Below the pieces are notes generated by a model. That model saw only the letters and a list, made by a program, of their open reading frames with translations, had not been told where the DNA came from and did no database searches. The position numbers were made by a program, and so were the translations under genes. 64,000 nt of DNA, taken from contig JANUWF010001719.1 in the NCBI GenBank assembly GCA_026120185.1, positions 2,876,501 to 2,940,500 on the forward strand, read 5' to 3'. Origin of the DNA: Voacanga thouarsii. Taxonomy: Eukaryota > Streptophyta > Magnoliopsida > Gentianales > Apocynaceae. Shown one piece after another: positions 21,143 through 34,199 of the stretch (positions are counted from its first letter, which is position 1; every line of letters starts with the position of its first letter).

Positions 21143-21580
21143 ATTCTTAGGTATCCTTGCTGCTTCCTTTCTGAAATTCCTATCGCTGACATTTTCTTCT
21201 ACCAAGCAATGCCATTTTTGTCAACTTGAGCAATGCCATTACCCTTCTAGATTCCAACAGTTTGATATGCTCCTAGCAAGCAGCACTACTTCCTTAAAGC
21301 AGGAGATGCTGCTCCCCTTTTCTAGAGAAAGTTTCTTTGTTTGACAATACCCTTTCACCTTTGTTATTACTATACTTTTATTTTTACCAATCATAGGGGA
21401 AATCTAGTACCTAGCATCATTTGTTTTGAAATGTAAATGATTGTACAAAAGATTCTTCAATGTACATTTTTGTTGTGACTTAACTTTTGGAATCAATACT
21501 TATTTAATATGCTCAATCCTAGGCAAGCCATTGTTCCTTACCGAGCTAGTGAGCACACTCATTTGATTAACATTTTGCAG
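21143..21580. other. right flank of the MULE
   Basis: Continues the host sequence interrupted by the MULE at the CAGGT of the target site. T-rich; no ORF supported. Confidence 0.35.
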
Positions 21581-21654
21581 ACTCTCAGTTAGAAGGTGAT
21601 GAATTGAAAGAATGGTTTGATGAAGATCTTGAGCGATTGAAACTTGAGACTTAA
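21581..21654 (+). other. possible short terminal exon
   Basis: After a strong acceptor (cattttgcag) one frame reads SQLEGDELKEWFDEDLERL then KLET and TAA at 21652-21654. The strongly charged, non-repetitive reading after a good polypyrimidine-AG makes a real exon plausible. If so, the MULE may sit inside an intron of the same gene. No other exon is recognised. Confidence 0.3.
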
Positions 21655-23106
21655 ATTATGTATTTAGAGACATATCTTAGAAATTTGTTAAGAATGGTTT
21701 ATGTTTTGAATGCTTCTTGAATTGAGAATTATGTTATGATTACTTAGATAAGTTTAAGATTTCTGAGTTTTATTTTGTATTTTGGAGACTTTGTTTTTAA
21801 ATTCCAATTAATGTAAGTCCTTTATGTATATGATTTTATTAAATTAATTTGTATATTCGAGGTTTGACATTTCCATTTTTTGGGTGTTGTTATGTCATCT
21901 TCGAATGTTGGGTGTGGCACTAAAAAGGTTTTATTTCTTTTTTTTGGAAGTTGGGAGAGAAGATGAGAGATATGATACTTTTTAGAAGTAATCTACAGAT
22001 TTATACTTTTTTGGGAAAAAAATATATATTTGTTTGAATTAAAAAGGTAAGAAGTTATTTTGTCATTTTTTTTATAATTACTAAAGCTGGCCAAAGATTG
22101 ACTGCCCAATCTCTGTCTTTCCCTCAAAAAATAGAGAAAGATTAGATGAATAATGAAAGGATCTTAGTCCCTTCTCTTTTATCTTCTTTTTCTTTTTATT
22201 TCTAACTCCCAAAAAGGAACCCACCAATATTCCCTCTAAATACTTTCTTTTCTCATAACTTCCAAACCAGCTTCTACAAATGCAAACCTTCACTTTCTTA
22301 GTTTCCCTAGCCATGGACTTGCTGTTTGAGATGCTGACCATCTTAGAAGTCATATGCCAAGCATATCGACTAGGTCTTGTTTCCAATTCCTCCATTTGCC
22401 TTAACTAAATGATCTTATCCACAAAAAAAAAAAATATTGCAAATTTTATATTTTTATGTATAGAAAAAACATCAAATATTAAATAAATGGCACTCAAAGT
22501 TAAATTTAAGCCTAATACTAAATATGCTTGAGTTAGAACAAAACATGAGGTTTCACTTTCAATTTCTTCAAGTACCATTGTAGTTAAATCGAGTTTGAAC
22601 ATAAATAAGATGAACTGAATAAGTTTAAAATTGATTCGATTTAACTCACTTAATCCCATTAATAATTATATTTCTTGATTGATAAACAATCTTCTTTAAC
22701 TTTTGCAATCAATTTTTTATCCATTAATAATTTAGAGATATAGAAATAATATAAGTAAAATATATATAACATTATTCTCCAAATCATTTTCTAATTTTTT
22801 TAAAAGTATTTAAAGAAAGAATCAATGATAATTTTAATAATTATTCAAACCTCATGATCAATTAATCATTTGTAAAAGTATTTACTCTTGAGTTGCATCT
22901 CTTTTCGATGCTATTAGAGCTCTTCATTTCTACTCCTACTTCAACATTTTCCCTCCTCCTTTAGACCAAGTTGGAATATTGTTTCATTTTTAAACAAATC
23001 CAACCATTTACCACCAAAGACAAGTTTTCCACAAAAAAAGTCCCCCGACTACTTATTTAATTCAATGTATGCTCTTAATCTTTTTCTTCTCCAAAAGTTT
23101 TATAAT
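21655..23106. other. AT-rich intergenic DNA with one small minus-strand ORF
   Basis: A 104-codon ATG ORF lies at 22081-22395 on the minus strand (starts MEELETRPSRYAWHMTSKMV; basic, with a KKKKK run). Its first half looks protein-like but I do not recognise it and there is no supporting context. The remainder is AT-rich with no feature. Confidence 0.25.
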
Positions 23107-23436
23107 ATATTTAGTTGGGGTGAAAAGATGGAGAAAAAGCAAAGGGGATGTAAATTTAAACGTAAATAGGTGATTTATATAGTTTAGTTAAGAAGGAAAT
23201 ATGGAAGGGAAGTAAATTAGGAGGAAGAGAGTTTTCCTCCTCCATATTAGCAAAATAACTAGTTTAAATTTAGATGGATTCAAACGTAAATTAATATAGT
23301 ATTTGTCATTTACTTCTCTTCCACTTCAACCAAACAAAACGTAAGTAATTAAATTATATTTACTCCCTTTAATAGAAGTAAAAGTTCTCCTCCTCTTCCC
23401 CTTCCCCCTCCTCTTCCTCCTTTGTGAACTAAACAT
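23107..23436. mobile_element. PIF/Tourist-like MITE, AG-rich family, copy A (tentative)
   Basis: The ends atatttagttgggg and, reverse complemented, tatgtttagttcac form a short TIR of the same type as copy B next to it. Internal sequence has the gaagtaaat/ggaggaag motifs of copy B. The target duplication is not clear. Confidence 0.4.
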
Positions 23437-23443
23437 AGCGTTA

Positions 23444-23948
23444 GGCTTTGTTTGATTCACGGAAGAGGAGAAGAAGGGGAAGGGAGGAGAGACACCTTTA
23501 CTTCCCTTAGTGAAAGTAATCACATTTACTTTCATTTTATTTATTATAAGTGGAAGAGAAGTAAATGATAAATACTTATTTTTGTTTTATTCTACTGAAA
23601 AGTGAAAGGGAAGGAGAAGGTATTTTGTCAAATTTACTATTATACCTAAACTACTAGAGAAGTAAATTAATTTATTTTTATTTTTTTGATATAAATGGAA
23701 GTGAAGTAGATAGTTGTGTTATAAGATTGAAGCAAAATGTTATTTATTAGACAACTCATTAATAATTTATTCGATAATATATTAATATTTTTTAAAAGAA
23801 AATTAATATTAAAAAATAAAAAAATATTTGCTTTATTGCTAGAAAGTGTGGTGAAAAAGGATAGAGAGTATAACAAAGGTGGGAAATTTTAATATATATA
23901 TATATATATGGTGAAAAAGGATAGAGAGTATAACAATGGTGAGAGAAA

Positions 23949-23997
<49 letters not shown>

Positions 23998-24259
23998 TTA
24001 ACAAGTTGAAAAAAAATAAAAAGAAGAAATAAAAAATTTAATAAGAAAAAATGTAAACTTGAGGTCATTTTGGTCTTTATAATGGAAGGATTAGATTGGT
24101 ATAATCCTTCTACAATGGGAGGGGGAAAAATCTAATGTGGAGGGAAAGAAGAATACTTCTACATTTACTTCACGTTCATATTTACGTCCTACCAAACGAA
24201 CTAAATATTTACTTCCCTTCCTTTTTTCTTTCCACTTACTACCCCAACTAAACAAGGGC
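23444..24259. mobile_element. PIF/Harbinger-like element, copy B
   Basis: The left end ggctttgtttgattcac pairs with the right end (reverse complement gcccttgtttagttggg). TTA trinucleotides flank it at 23441-23443 and 24260-24262, the TWA duplication of the PIF/Harbinger superfamily. The interior is AG-rich and non-coding with (TA)n at about 23893-23908 and 23952-23995. A repeated block, ggtgaaaaaggatagagagtataac, occurs twice (near 23850 and 23909). Confidence 0.65.
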
Positions 24260-24262
24260 TTA

Positions 24263-25019
24263 GTCTCCACACAATTTTTTTTTTTTTTTTTTTGTCAATT
24301 TCAATCCATTGCACATTTTCTAGGGCAGAATCCAATGGGAACAAGCATGTGACAATCATTTGCACTTTTAATAAGGACAAGCAAATTCCCATCAAAATGG
24401 ATCAATTGCCAATTACATGCAAAAACTAATAACAATAATAGACTTAGTAACATTCATCTTTTTATTTTGAGTTTGATTAGGGTTAAAAAAAATGGCATCA
24501 ATGAATGCTAGCAACAATCTGAACATCTTAAACCAATACTGACCCATCGAAAAGTTTTCTCAATTGGGAAAAATATGAAACGAGGACCTCTGCAACAAAT
24601 GTCTTTCTTTTTCTCCTTTTTTTCTAAAGTTTGTTGCAATGGAAATATAGAAAGGATGCAGTTGTTCTTTCAGTGGCACAATATACCAATATGTGATTGA
24701 TCTATGAATGTTATTCCAGGTCCACTAAAGAGGTTAAAAAATATTGAGGTTGAAAAAAAAAAATTGAATGCATAATTGTGGGTCTTTACAGGCAGAATTC
24801 ACATTTTCTGGATTGTTGTTGCATGGGTTGTGGTTGTGATTCTGCTATTACAGAATTAGTGCCTTTGGTGAAAAATATAGTTAAAGTTAGTAGGGTTTGC
24901 TATTATTGGGATGTACCAATTGAATTTAATGTAGGTAGTAGTATAGGTGAGACTTTTGTAGATAGACTAGTCCAAGTTATTCAGAAATTTTCTATTCTTG
25001 GTTTTCTATCAAGTTGTGT
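24263..25019. other. intergenic DNA left of the copia element
   Basis: A frame open from about 24778 to 25056, after a TTTACAG acceptor-like site, reads QNSHFLDCCCMGCGCDS and later CYYWDVPIEFNVGSS. It is not recognised and runs into the LTR; treated as an uncertain decayed exon. Confidence 0.25.
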
Positions 25020-25157
25020 GCTGAGAAGAAAGTTAAACAATAAGAAATTTGTTTAAAAAATAGATAATTGTGTAACCTGTATCTCAACTTCTAAGGCATC
25101 TAATGGCTTTTAGAGGTATTTATATTATTTATTGGAATACAAAAAAGGAAACAACAA

Positions 25158-25277
25158 TCACTTACTATCTTTGAGTGATTGATGAATATACTAATCACAA
25201 TCAATCACTTACGTCGATAAGTGATTGATATCATCCTATCAATGATATCAATCACTTATAATCTTTAAGTGATTGAT
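25158..25277. promoter_or_regulatory. array of hairpin-forming palindromes in the copia-1 LTR
   Basis: ATCAATCACTTA and its exact reverse complement TAAGTGATTGAT form two perfect stem-loops: arms 25200-25211/25218-25229 with a 6-nt loop, and 25247-25258/25266-25277 with a 7-nt loop. A third, imperfect stem-loop precedes them near 25158-25183. The other LTR shows the same array, partly decayed (31600-31680). Role unknown; U3-type enhancer repeats are one possibility. Confidence 0.7.
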
Positions 25278-25426
25278 ATGATCCTATTCTATTATAAGTA
25301 GTTCAAATCATGAATATCATAATCACAACCAATCAACAAGATTACAATTAGTGTAAATCAAGAATATTGTGATCAGAATTTATTACAGATTTCTTGGATG
25401 AATTATTGACTTGCCAAAGTTATCTA

Positions 25427-27199
25427 TTGTTGGGAAATATGTCCTCTTAAACTAGGCTTCTGATGTAAATATCGAATGTTTGAATAAAAGAATTTATGTT
25501 TAAAAATTGTTTGTGAATTTACATGTTTATTTGTGCACAATTATATTTGGAAAATACCCATTGTGTTTAAGTAAGTGGTCCATGTGAATGGAGATCTTTC
25601 ACAGTAAGATATGGATCACGGGTTACTTAACACATAAACGTTCGTTCTTAACCGATTAATGAGAATGGGAATCTCATCATATTTAGGTTATTATGTTGTG
25701 AATTTCAAATAGGGAATGACTTACTTTTAGCCAGTGAGTAGTCCACTCACTTCATGACATAAGCGTATTTCGAATATGTAGAATAGGACCTATAGTAGTG
25801 GTTTCTTAAAGTACTATATGGTAGAAATCTAGACTACTACTGCTATGGCGTGGACTAATACTCTACGACTTGAGTATGAGTTGGTGATCTGACAAAGTTG
25901 GAAGCATATACTTTGATATGCTATAGTTGATGTTTTATCGTAGGATCAATATACTTGCATGTTGGGTATATGTGATTAGTTAGTTAAGACAGACTTGTAC
26001 AAGATAGTTTCTATACTATATCGCCCCTTATGGTTGTCTGAATGATCTAAATATCCAGGGCCCTGAGAAATATAACTTAGATGTTTGCTTTTGGGTAGCT
26101 CTCTTGGAAAGCGGAAACAATCCAGGAAGTCGTGGATCATTGGACTAGAAGCCTAAGAATGGTAATTATCATTTAGAGAGGTGTTAGTACACTTCTTCCT
26201 CTCTAAATGTACGTCGATATATAGAGGGGTATTTTAGTCATTACACCTGTAGGTCGGAGACTTTGCTAACGCAGCACTGTTCTTGAAGTCAATATTTCTT
26301 TATGGTGATATTAAGAAATATTTAAAATGCAAAATACAGCTATTTATATAGCAATGGTATTTTGGTCATTTTAGTAGCCAAAGCGGTGTATCTTTTGATC
26401 CTCAATATAGACTGTGAGTCCTAATTAAATACAAGCTAATGAATTGGTTTTAAATTAAATTAAATAAAATTTATTTTATTTAAGTAGTCTGATTTAATTA
26501 TTGGGTTAGAATAAAATAAAGGTCCATGGAGAGAGAGAATTAATTAAATTAGTTTGGTAGGGTTAATCAATTATTCAGAGTTTTGGCCCAATTTGAATAA
26601 TTAAAGATTAATTTAGGACTAAACTAATATAGACTTATTTATTGGATTAGTTTATTTGGGTTGAAAAATTAATTATTAATTGGACCAATTATTTGATTCT
26701 AATTAGAATAATTAATTAAGTCCAAAAGACTAAATTAAGAGTCCAATGGGCTAATCCAGTTTAGCCTAGGGTTTCATTTAGGTTAAACAGGAGGATTGGA
26801 CATAACATTTTTTTTACGGCTTCTTCTCTGTGAAAAACCAAACATCTCTCTCTCTCTCTCTCCAGAAAATATTCCTTAGTCTGTGAGTTGTTCACCAAAC
26901 GGAATTAAGCAAGCCATATACTGTAAGATCGAGAGTTTGTCGTTCATCTACATGCAAAGACGGAGTAGAAGGCTTGCAGGAATAGCACCAAAGATTTCCA
27001 CCAGCACATCTACCCCGGTTGCACACATTCCGGTCCAACCATCTTTGAGAACAAGAAGAAAAGGTTAGAAATTTTAACTTCGGAGTCCCCCAGAGCACGA
27101 CCGGCATCGGCTCTGTTCGGGTTCTCCAGTTCTTCAGTTTTTCCAAGTTTTCGATTTTTGCTTCCATTGCGTGCTCTGTGTTTTCCCTTCTTAAGCCCT
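25427..27199 (+). mobile_element. solo-LTR-like insertion (1.77 kb) within the copia-1 LTR, copy 1
   Basis: The interrupted LTR resumes on the far side, and the 7-mer ttatcta lies on both sides (25420-25426, 27200-27206). The insert starts TTGTTGGGAAATATG and ends ..CTTAAGCCCT. It is homologous over most of its length, in the same orientation, to 37802-39672. It contains AT-rich DNA, a (TC)n tract near 26845 and no conserved ORF. The TGTTGG start resembles long LTRs of some copia families; the terminal CA expected of an LTR is not visible, so the label is an inference. Confidence 0.65.
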
Positions 27200-27399
27200 T
27201 TATCTAGAACATTCGTCCTTTGAGTCTAACTGATCATTAGATTGGTCTCTCTTTTAGATTTGATTTGCTTAAGATTTGTAGGTTTCCCTCCTTATCTCTC
27301 TATTCCGTCATTGTCTCTCTATCAATGGTATGCAAATTTGTTTGTTGAGTTCATAGAGATTCATCATCTCTAATACCTTCCCTCATGTGGTGTGGTTTA

Positions 27400-30300
27400 A
27401 GACACAACTTAGATTGCAGAAGAATGTGGGTAGCCTTGGCCATAGGTTTAGTGAAAAGATCAGTAGTTTAGTTCATAGAGAGAGCATGTCTTGAGACTAG
27501 TTGACCAAGAGTAACACATTCACGAACAACATGCCAAGCAATATTTGCTACAAGCGTGGAAAATAGGATTAACAGCCATATATAAGGTATTAAGATTAAC
27601 ACATAACAGGACTAGTGGTAGACATTGAGGAACTTGAAGATCTCGTAAAAAGAAAGTAAGCTAAGTTAGCTTAGGATGATGTGAGCCATAAAGCGATATT
27701 CAGCTTCTGTACTCAATCTGGAGATAGTTTTTTGTTTCTTAGCACACCAAGAAATAAGATTGTAGCCAAAGAAAGTGCAGTACCCTGTAGTAGGACAACC
27801 AGTCTAATCTACATTAGAAAAAAGTAAATAGATTAAGTGTAGAGTGAGATTTAAAATCCAACCTTGATATAATTGTTCCTTTAACATGTTGAGGAATACG
27901 ACAGACCATTTTAAATGAGAGAAACAAGATATGTACATGAACTGAGAAACAAAATTTACACTAAAGGTTGAGTCAGAGCGTGTAAGAGTAAGATATTGAA
28001 GATATTGAAGATTTCCAACAAATGCACAGAAATAAGAAGGATTAGTAAGATAAATGTTATCTTTGATCAAGTCTCTAGGCTTCATTTCCAAGAGAGTACT
28101 AATAGGCTTGTATAGGTTATTGTTGCTCTTTCTAAAAGGGAAAGAGCATAACGAGTTTGGGAGATGTGCAATCTAATTGAGGTGAAAGTGATTTCCATGC
28201 CTAAAAAATGATGGATAAGGTTAAGATATTTCATTACAAATTATTAGACAAGAACAGTAAAAAATTAAGTTAGTAAAAAAGAATGAGAACCAGTAACTAA
28301 CCTATAATCAACATAAAGTAAAAGAATAATAGTGCCTTGTGGTGAATGATAAATAAATAAAGGAAGATCTGTCATGCTACAAAAGACACTAAATTGTAAG
28401 AGGAATAAACTCAAACCATGCTCTAAGAGCCTGTTTAAAATCATCAAGGGCAAGATCGAATTTGCACACATGGTCTGATTTGTTAGGATAAATCATAAGA
28501 GGTTGAATCATGTATATATTTTTAGTGATATGACTATGAAGGAAGGCATTTTAACATCTATTGGTAGATTTCGCACTAGCGGACTAGAGGAAGACTAATC
28601 ATAAGGCGAATAATACTAGGTTTGATAACTAGAGAGAAAGTCTCAGAGTAGTCTATTCCATCAACTTGATGATAGCTTTCGGCCACCAGACAGACCTTAA
28701 GGTGGTTCAACATTTCTTCTATTTTTAGTTTAGCCTTAAAGACCCATTTAGCACCAATGACATGCATGTAAAAAATTCTAGCTATTAAGTGCCAAGTTTG
28801 ATTACGATCCAAGGCATCAAATTCCTCCAGCATAACTACCTTCCATCCAGGGGGTTGGAGTGTAACTTTAGCCATTTTAGGTTCCTATAGAATATCCGAG
28901 TGAGTAATGGTTAGAACATATTTAGGATTAGGTTTAATCACACCTATTTGTAACCTCATAACCATTAGATAATGAGATGGAAATGGATAAGAAGTGATAA
29001 TTGATTCTTGAGGTGCCATGGATAAAGACTCGGTAATATCCTTGCTTGAGAAAGACGATGTCTTAGCCAATTCTATGTTTATGTTGTACGCAGATGATTC
29101 CAAGGTTGGCCCTGCATTTGTGCCTGCTGCATCCGAGTTTAATGCAGACACTGTTTCAACTATCCCTAAGCTAAGTTGGGGTAATAACAATTTGTGTTGG
29201 GCTAAGGAGTTGGGAAGCAGTACTTGAGCAACCTGTTCCCATAATAAAGAAACATCAATATGGTCAGATGATGGAGGATCATTTTAAAGATTAAACTCAA
29301 AAATAGACAAGTTGGAATGTGAGAGATGGTGTGCAGGGTATGTTTGTTGTTTGAAAGGAAAAACATCCTCAACAAAGGCAATTTGTTTAGAGATGATGAA
29401 TTTCTGAGAGAATAGATGATAACATTTGTATCCTTTATAATTATCACTGTATCCTGCTAAAATATAAGGAACGGTTTTAGGATCAAATTTATTTATTTAT
29501 CTAGTTTGTGCTCCAAATGTAAGGAAAGTAACGAGATCCAAGAACACACAGGTAGGAATAATCAGAATATTTGTTGAGCATTAAGGTATTTCAAAATTAA
29601 AAGTAGAATTAGACAAACAATTAACAAAACATACAACTATCTAAAAAGCTTTAACCCAAAACAGTTTTAGCATGTTGCTATGATAAAGCATAGTTAGGTC
29701 AAGCTCTTCGATAGTTCGATGTCTCCGTTTAACAACTTATGGTTGTTCCAGTATATGAGGGTAGGAAATATCGTGAACTATCTTTTCTTTTTTGAAGTGA
29801 GACTTCAGAATGGAACTTACGAACTCACCACCTCTATTGGAATGAAAGACCTTGAATTTTTATTTTATTTTATTTTTGTTTAATTGCATAAGCACATAAT
29901 TTTTAGATGCTAAAAAGGTAACAAAAAAGTCATATTTTAGGTGCAAAGTGTTAGCCAACAATATTTAGAGTAATCATCAACAAAACAAGTGTAGTATTGA
30001 AATCTTCTAAGAGAGAGTGTTGGGGCTGGTCGCCAAAGATCATAATGAATCTTATCAAATAATTCAAAACTAATAGTTTTTGGGAATTAAAAGGGATTTT
30101 ATTTATTTATTTTTTTTTTTTGCCTAATTGACAACTCTCACAAAGTTATTCCTTTCATTAGAGCTAGAACTAGAGATAAGTCATCTAGATTGGAGCCATT
30201 TAGCAGAGTATTGTGGGTATCCAAATAGTTGGTGCCAAACCTTTAATGATGTCAAAGAGAAATGCTTTCAAAAATTAGTTTGATAAGTTGGTAAGGGTAC

Positions 30301-31320
30301 ATATAGATCACCATTCTTTTGGCCGATCATTATCGCATGCCCTGTCATTCTTTCTTTAATACAGAAATATTTATCAGTGAATTTGCAGTTCAAAAGAAAT
30401 TGATTTGTGAGTTGACTTACCAAAAGTAAATTATAGGCTAAGTCTAGTACTACTAAAACATCACGAATAGTAATTTATTTTGTGCTATGTTTTATTAGCT
30501 TACTTTTGTTGTAAGTATATTACCATTGACAATTAGGACAGAACTTGAAGAAGAGTGTAAATTGGACAAAATTTTAGAGTTACTTATCATGTAATTTGAT
30601 GCTCCCGTATCAGTGGTCCATTCAATGTCTTGAATTGAGTTGTCAAGAGTTAGAGCAACTAAAACTTGTGGAACTGCCTTAGGTTGCACTGGCTTGTCCT
30701 TGTATCTTTTCCAATAAATGCTAGCAACATGACTCTTCTTTGAGCAAATTTGGCAAGTTTCATATTAGTACAGGTTGTATGGATAGTCTATAGAATGACA
30801 GATGCGGTGCTTCTTGCAATATTATTCATTGCTCAAAGCTTTGAAAAAGTGACACTACTTCTGAGTAGGCGGTCATGGGAGCTTTGAGTATGCTGATGGT
30901 GAATGACTCATAACGAGAGCCCAAACTAGTTAACATAGTATAAACTTTTTCTTTTCAACAATTGGACAACCAATAGCAGAAAGACTATCATAGAAGCTTT
31001 TAAACTTACTGAGATAATGTGTCAAAGAAATGCTTGTATCCTTCTTGAGATATATAATTATTTTTTAATAGTGAATTCTTATTCTTGAGAATCCTGAGCA
31101 AATGCCTCTTGGAGTCCGTCCTAAACTTGTTTGGTAGTTTGAAGATCAACCACAAGTCCAAGTGTTGCTTCTGAAAGGGTGCCAATGATCTTTCCCCACA
31201 ATATTAGGTCAAATTTTTTCCATGCAATATCGCCTGGATTTGGTGTGTGTTTTTCTACAATGAAGTCTGGTGTATATATCTCTGATGCTAGACTTTCTCC
31301 TGTGAGGTGATCATACATAT
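27400..31320 (-). pseudogene. copia-1 gag-pol relic
   Basis: Domains in order on the minus strand, with many stops and frameshifts: gag N-terminal part (31318-31121: IAWKKFDLILWGKIIGTLSE); protease with the catalytic triplet in TDTGASNYMI (30640-30560); degenerate integrase region (about 30.4-29.5 kb); reverse transcriptase (28875-28576: VIGAKWVFKAKLK and YHQVDGIDYSETFS; then LLLYVDYRLVTGS near 28300, where the usual Y.DD is damaged); and the pre-RNase H segment (LQYLTLTRSDSTFSVNFVSQ near 28000). The order PR-INT-RT-RH identifies Ty1/copia. No frame is long enough for function. Confidence 0.85.
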
Positions 31321-31470
31321 CTTAACTTTTGGCTAAGGCAATATCTTGTTCATGCTATAGAAGATAATTTGTGAAGATGAGGCAAAGAGTGACAAAATTA
31401 GTCATATTTAGAGAGATAGTTGCCAAGGATAAAATTTGAGAAAAGAATAATCAACCCGCTATTATATCAA

Positions 31471-32112
31471 GAAGAAATTTAGAAAATAATGAACTTATTT
31501 AAAAAATAGAGAATTGTGTAAATTGTACATTGATTGCTAAGGCATCTAATGGCCTTTAAAAGTATTTATATTGTTTGTTGAAATACAAAAAATGAAACTT
31601 CAATCACTTACCATCTTTGAGTGATTGATGAAGATACTAATCACAATCAATCAGTTCCAATCGATAAGTGATTGATACGATTCTATCAATCCTAATCTAA
31701 CATAATGTATCACTAAGTGATGAATACGATTCTAATTTTGTAGATCCTAATCTAACATAATTACAATTAATTACTTACAATCTTTAAGTAATTGATATGA
31801 TCTTATTCTACTATAAGCGGTTCAAACCATGAATATCATAATCAGAACTAATCAATATAAATCAAGAATATCATGATAAGAATCGATTAAGAAGAATCTG
31901 TTGCAAATTTCTTAGGTAAATTATTGACTTGCTAAAGTTATCTAGAACCTTCTTTTTTTTAGTCTAAATGATCATTAGATTGATCTCTCTTTTAGATTTG
32001 ATTAAGATTTGTATGTTACCCTCCTTATCTTTCTATTCCATCCTTGTATCTACTTCGGTGGTATACACATTTATTTGCTAAGTTGGTGGAGATTCATCAT
32101 CTCTAGTATACT
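31471..32112 (-). repeat. 5' LTR of copia-1
   Basis: Shares with the left copy the block aaggcatctaatggc, the palindrome array and the distal agattcatcatctcta. The divergence is substantial, marking an old insertion. Confidence 0.7.
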
Positions 32113-32559
32113 GAAGCCTTGACTCTATATTAATGGAAAGTATCATGTAATTTAGAAATTATCTCATTACTCTACTATCTTTATCATGCTATTCATCAAC
32201 TAGTTAACAAAGTAAAATCAACATAATGAGACTCAATTAAATTCATACCAAAGCAGCATCCAAATTGATCTTGCACATGTCCATAATGTAACTTTCAAGG
32301 CCTCACCTAGATTCGCCTTCTTGAAGTTGTTCTAGAGGTGTCTTTTGTAATGGCAATACTCTAAGTAGTAACTCATCAATTGCTGGCATAGTAATTGCTG
32401 GCATAGTAGTAACTCTCAATACACTATGAATAAGTATAAGATACCGTAGTAAATTTTAACAAGTTGGAAAAAAGAAAGCAAATTATTCTCATTATATCCT
32501 ATGCAAGTATCATCCTTTATCAATTAGAAATAATTATCCAAATATCCTCTTGGTAGATT
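32113..32559. other. spacer
   Basis: AT-rich; an interval between copia-1 and the mudrA relic. Contains a short duplicated ttgctggcatagtaattgct unit near 32379-32410. No gene. Confidence 0.35.
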
Positions 32560-33930
<1,371 letters not shown>

Positions 33931-34199
33931 TCATCAACTTTTTCTTCTACCATGTTCCTCCTTCTTTTCTCTTTCTTACTTATGACTTCGTAATATGAGC
34001 TAAATAACCTGTATTTTTAATATGGTTTTAAGAGGTTTTCACTTGTTTCCTAAACCTCTTCTGTGATTTGGTTTTCCTAAACTTCTTCTATAATTTGATA
34101 ATTATATTTATATTTTAACTTTAGAGCTTATTTGGATAGTTAAAAAGCTTTGGAATATTTTTGGATAAGTTTGAGCTGAATTGAAGGCTAAAAATAGTA

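Larger units (their letters stand above)
25025..32112 (-). mobile_element. decayed Ty1/copia retrotransposon (copia-1)
   Basis: Two direct repeats of about 600 bp bound a degenerate minus-strand gag-pol: one at about 25025-27390 (split by an insertion), the other at about 31471-32112. They align from gagaagaaagttaaac / aagaagaaatttagaa through ccctccttatctt-type and gattcatcatctctaata. A degenerate primer-binding site (reverse of acccgctattatatcaa, cf. TGGTATCAGAGC) adjoins the right repeat at about 31454-31470. A purine tract (GAGGGAAGG on the minus strand, about 27391-27399) adjoins the left one. The element therefore reads right to left, with the 5' LTR at the right. Exact termini and TSD are uncertain (ctgag/ctgaa are candidates). 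Confidence 0.75.

Noticed and set aside
20338..21205. Overlapping ORFs of up to 212 codons on both strands
   Set aside because: They arise from the G/A-rich subterminal repeats and TIR of the MULE; composition is Pro/Ser- or Gly/Arg-biased and no domain is present.
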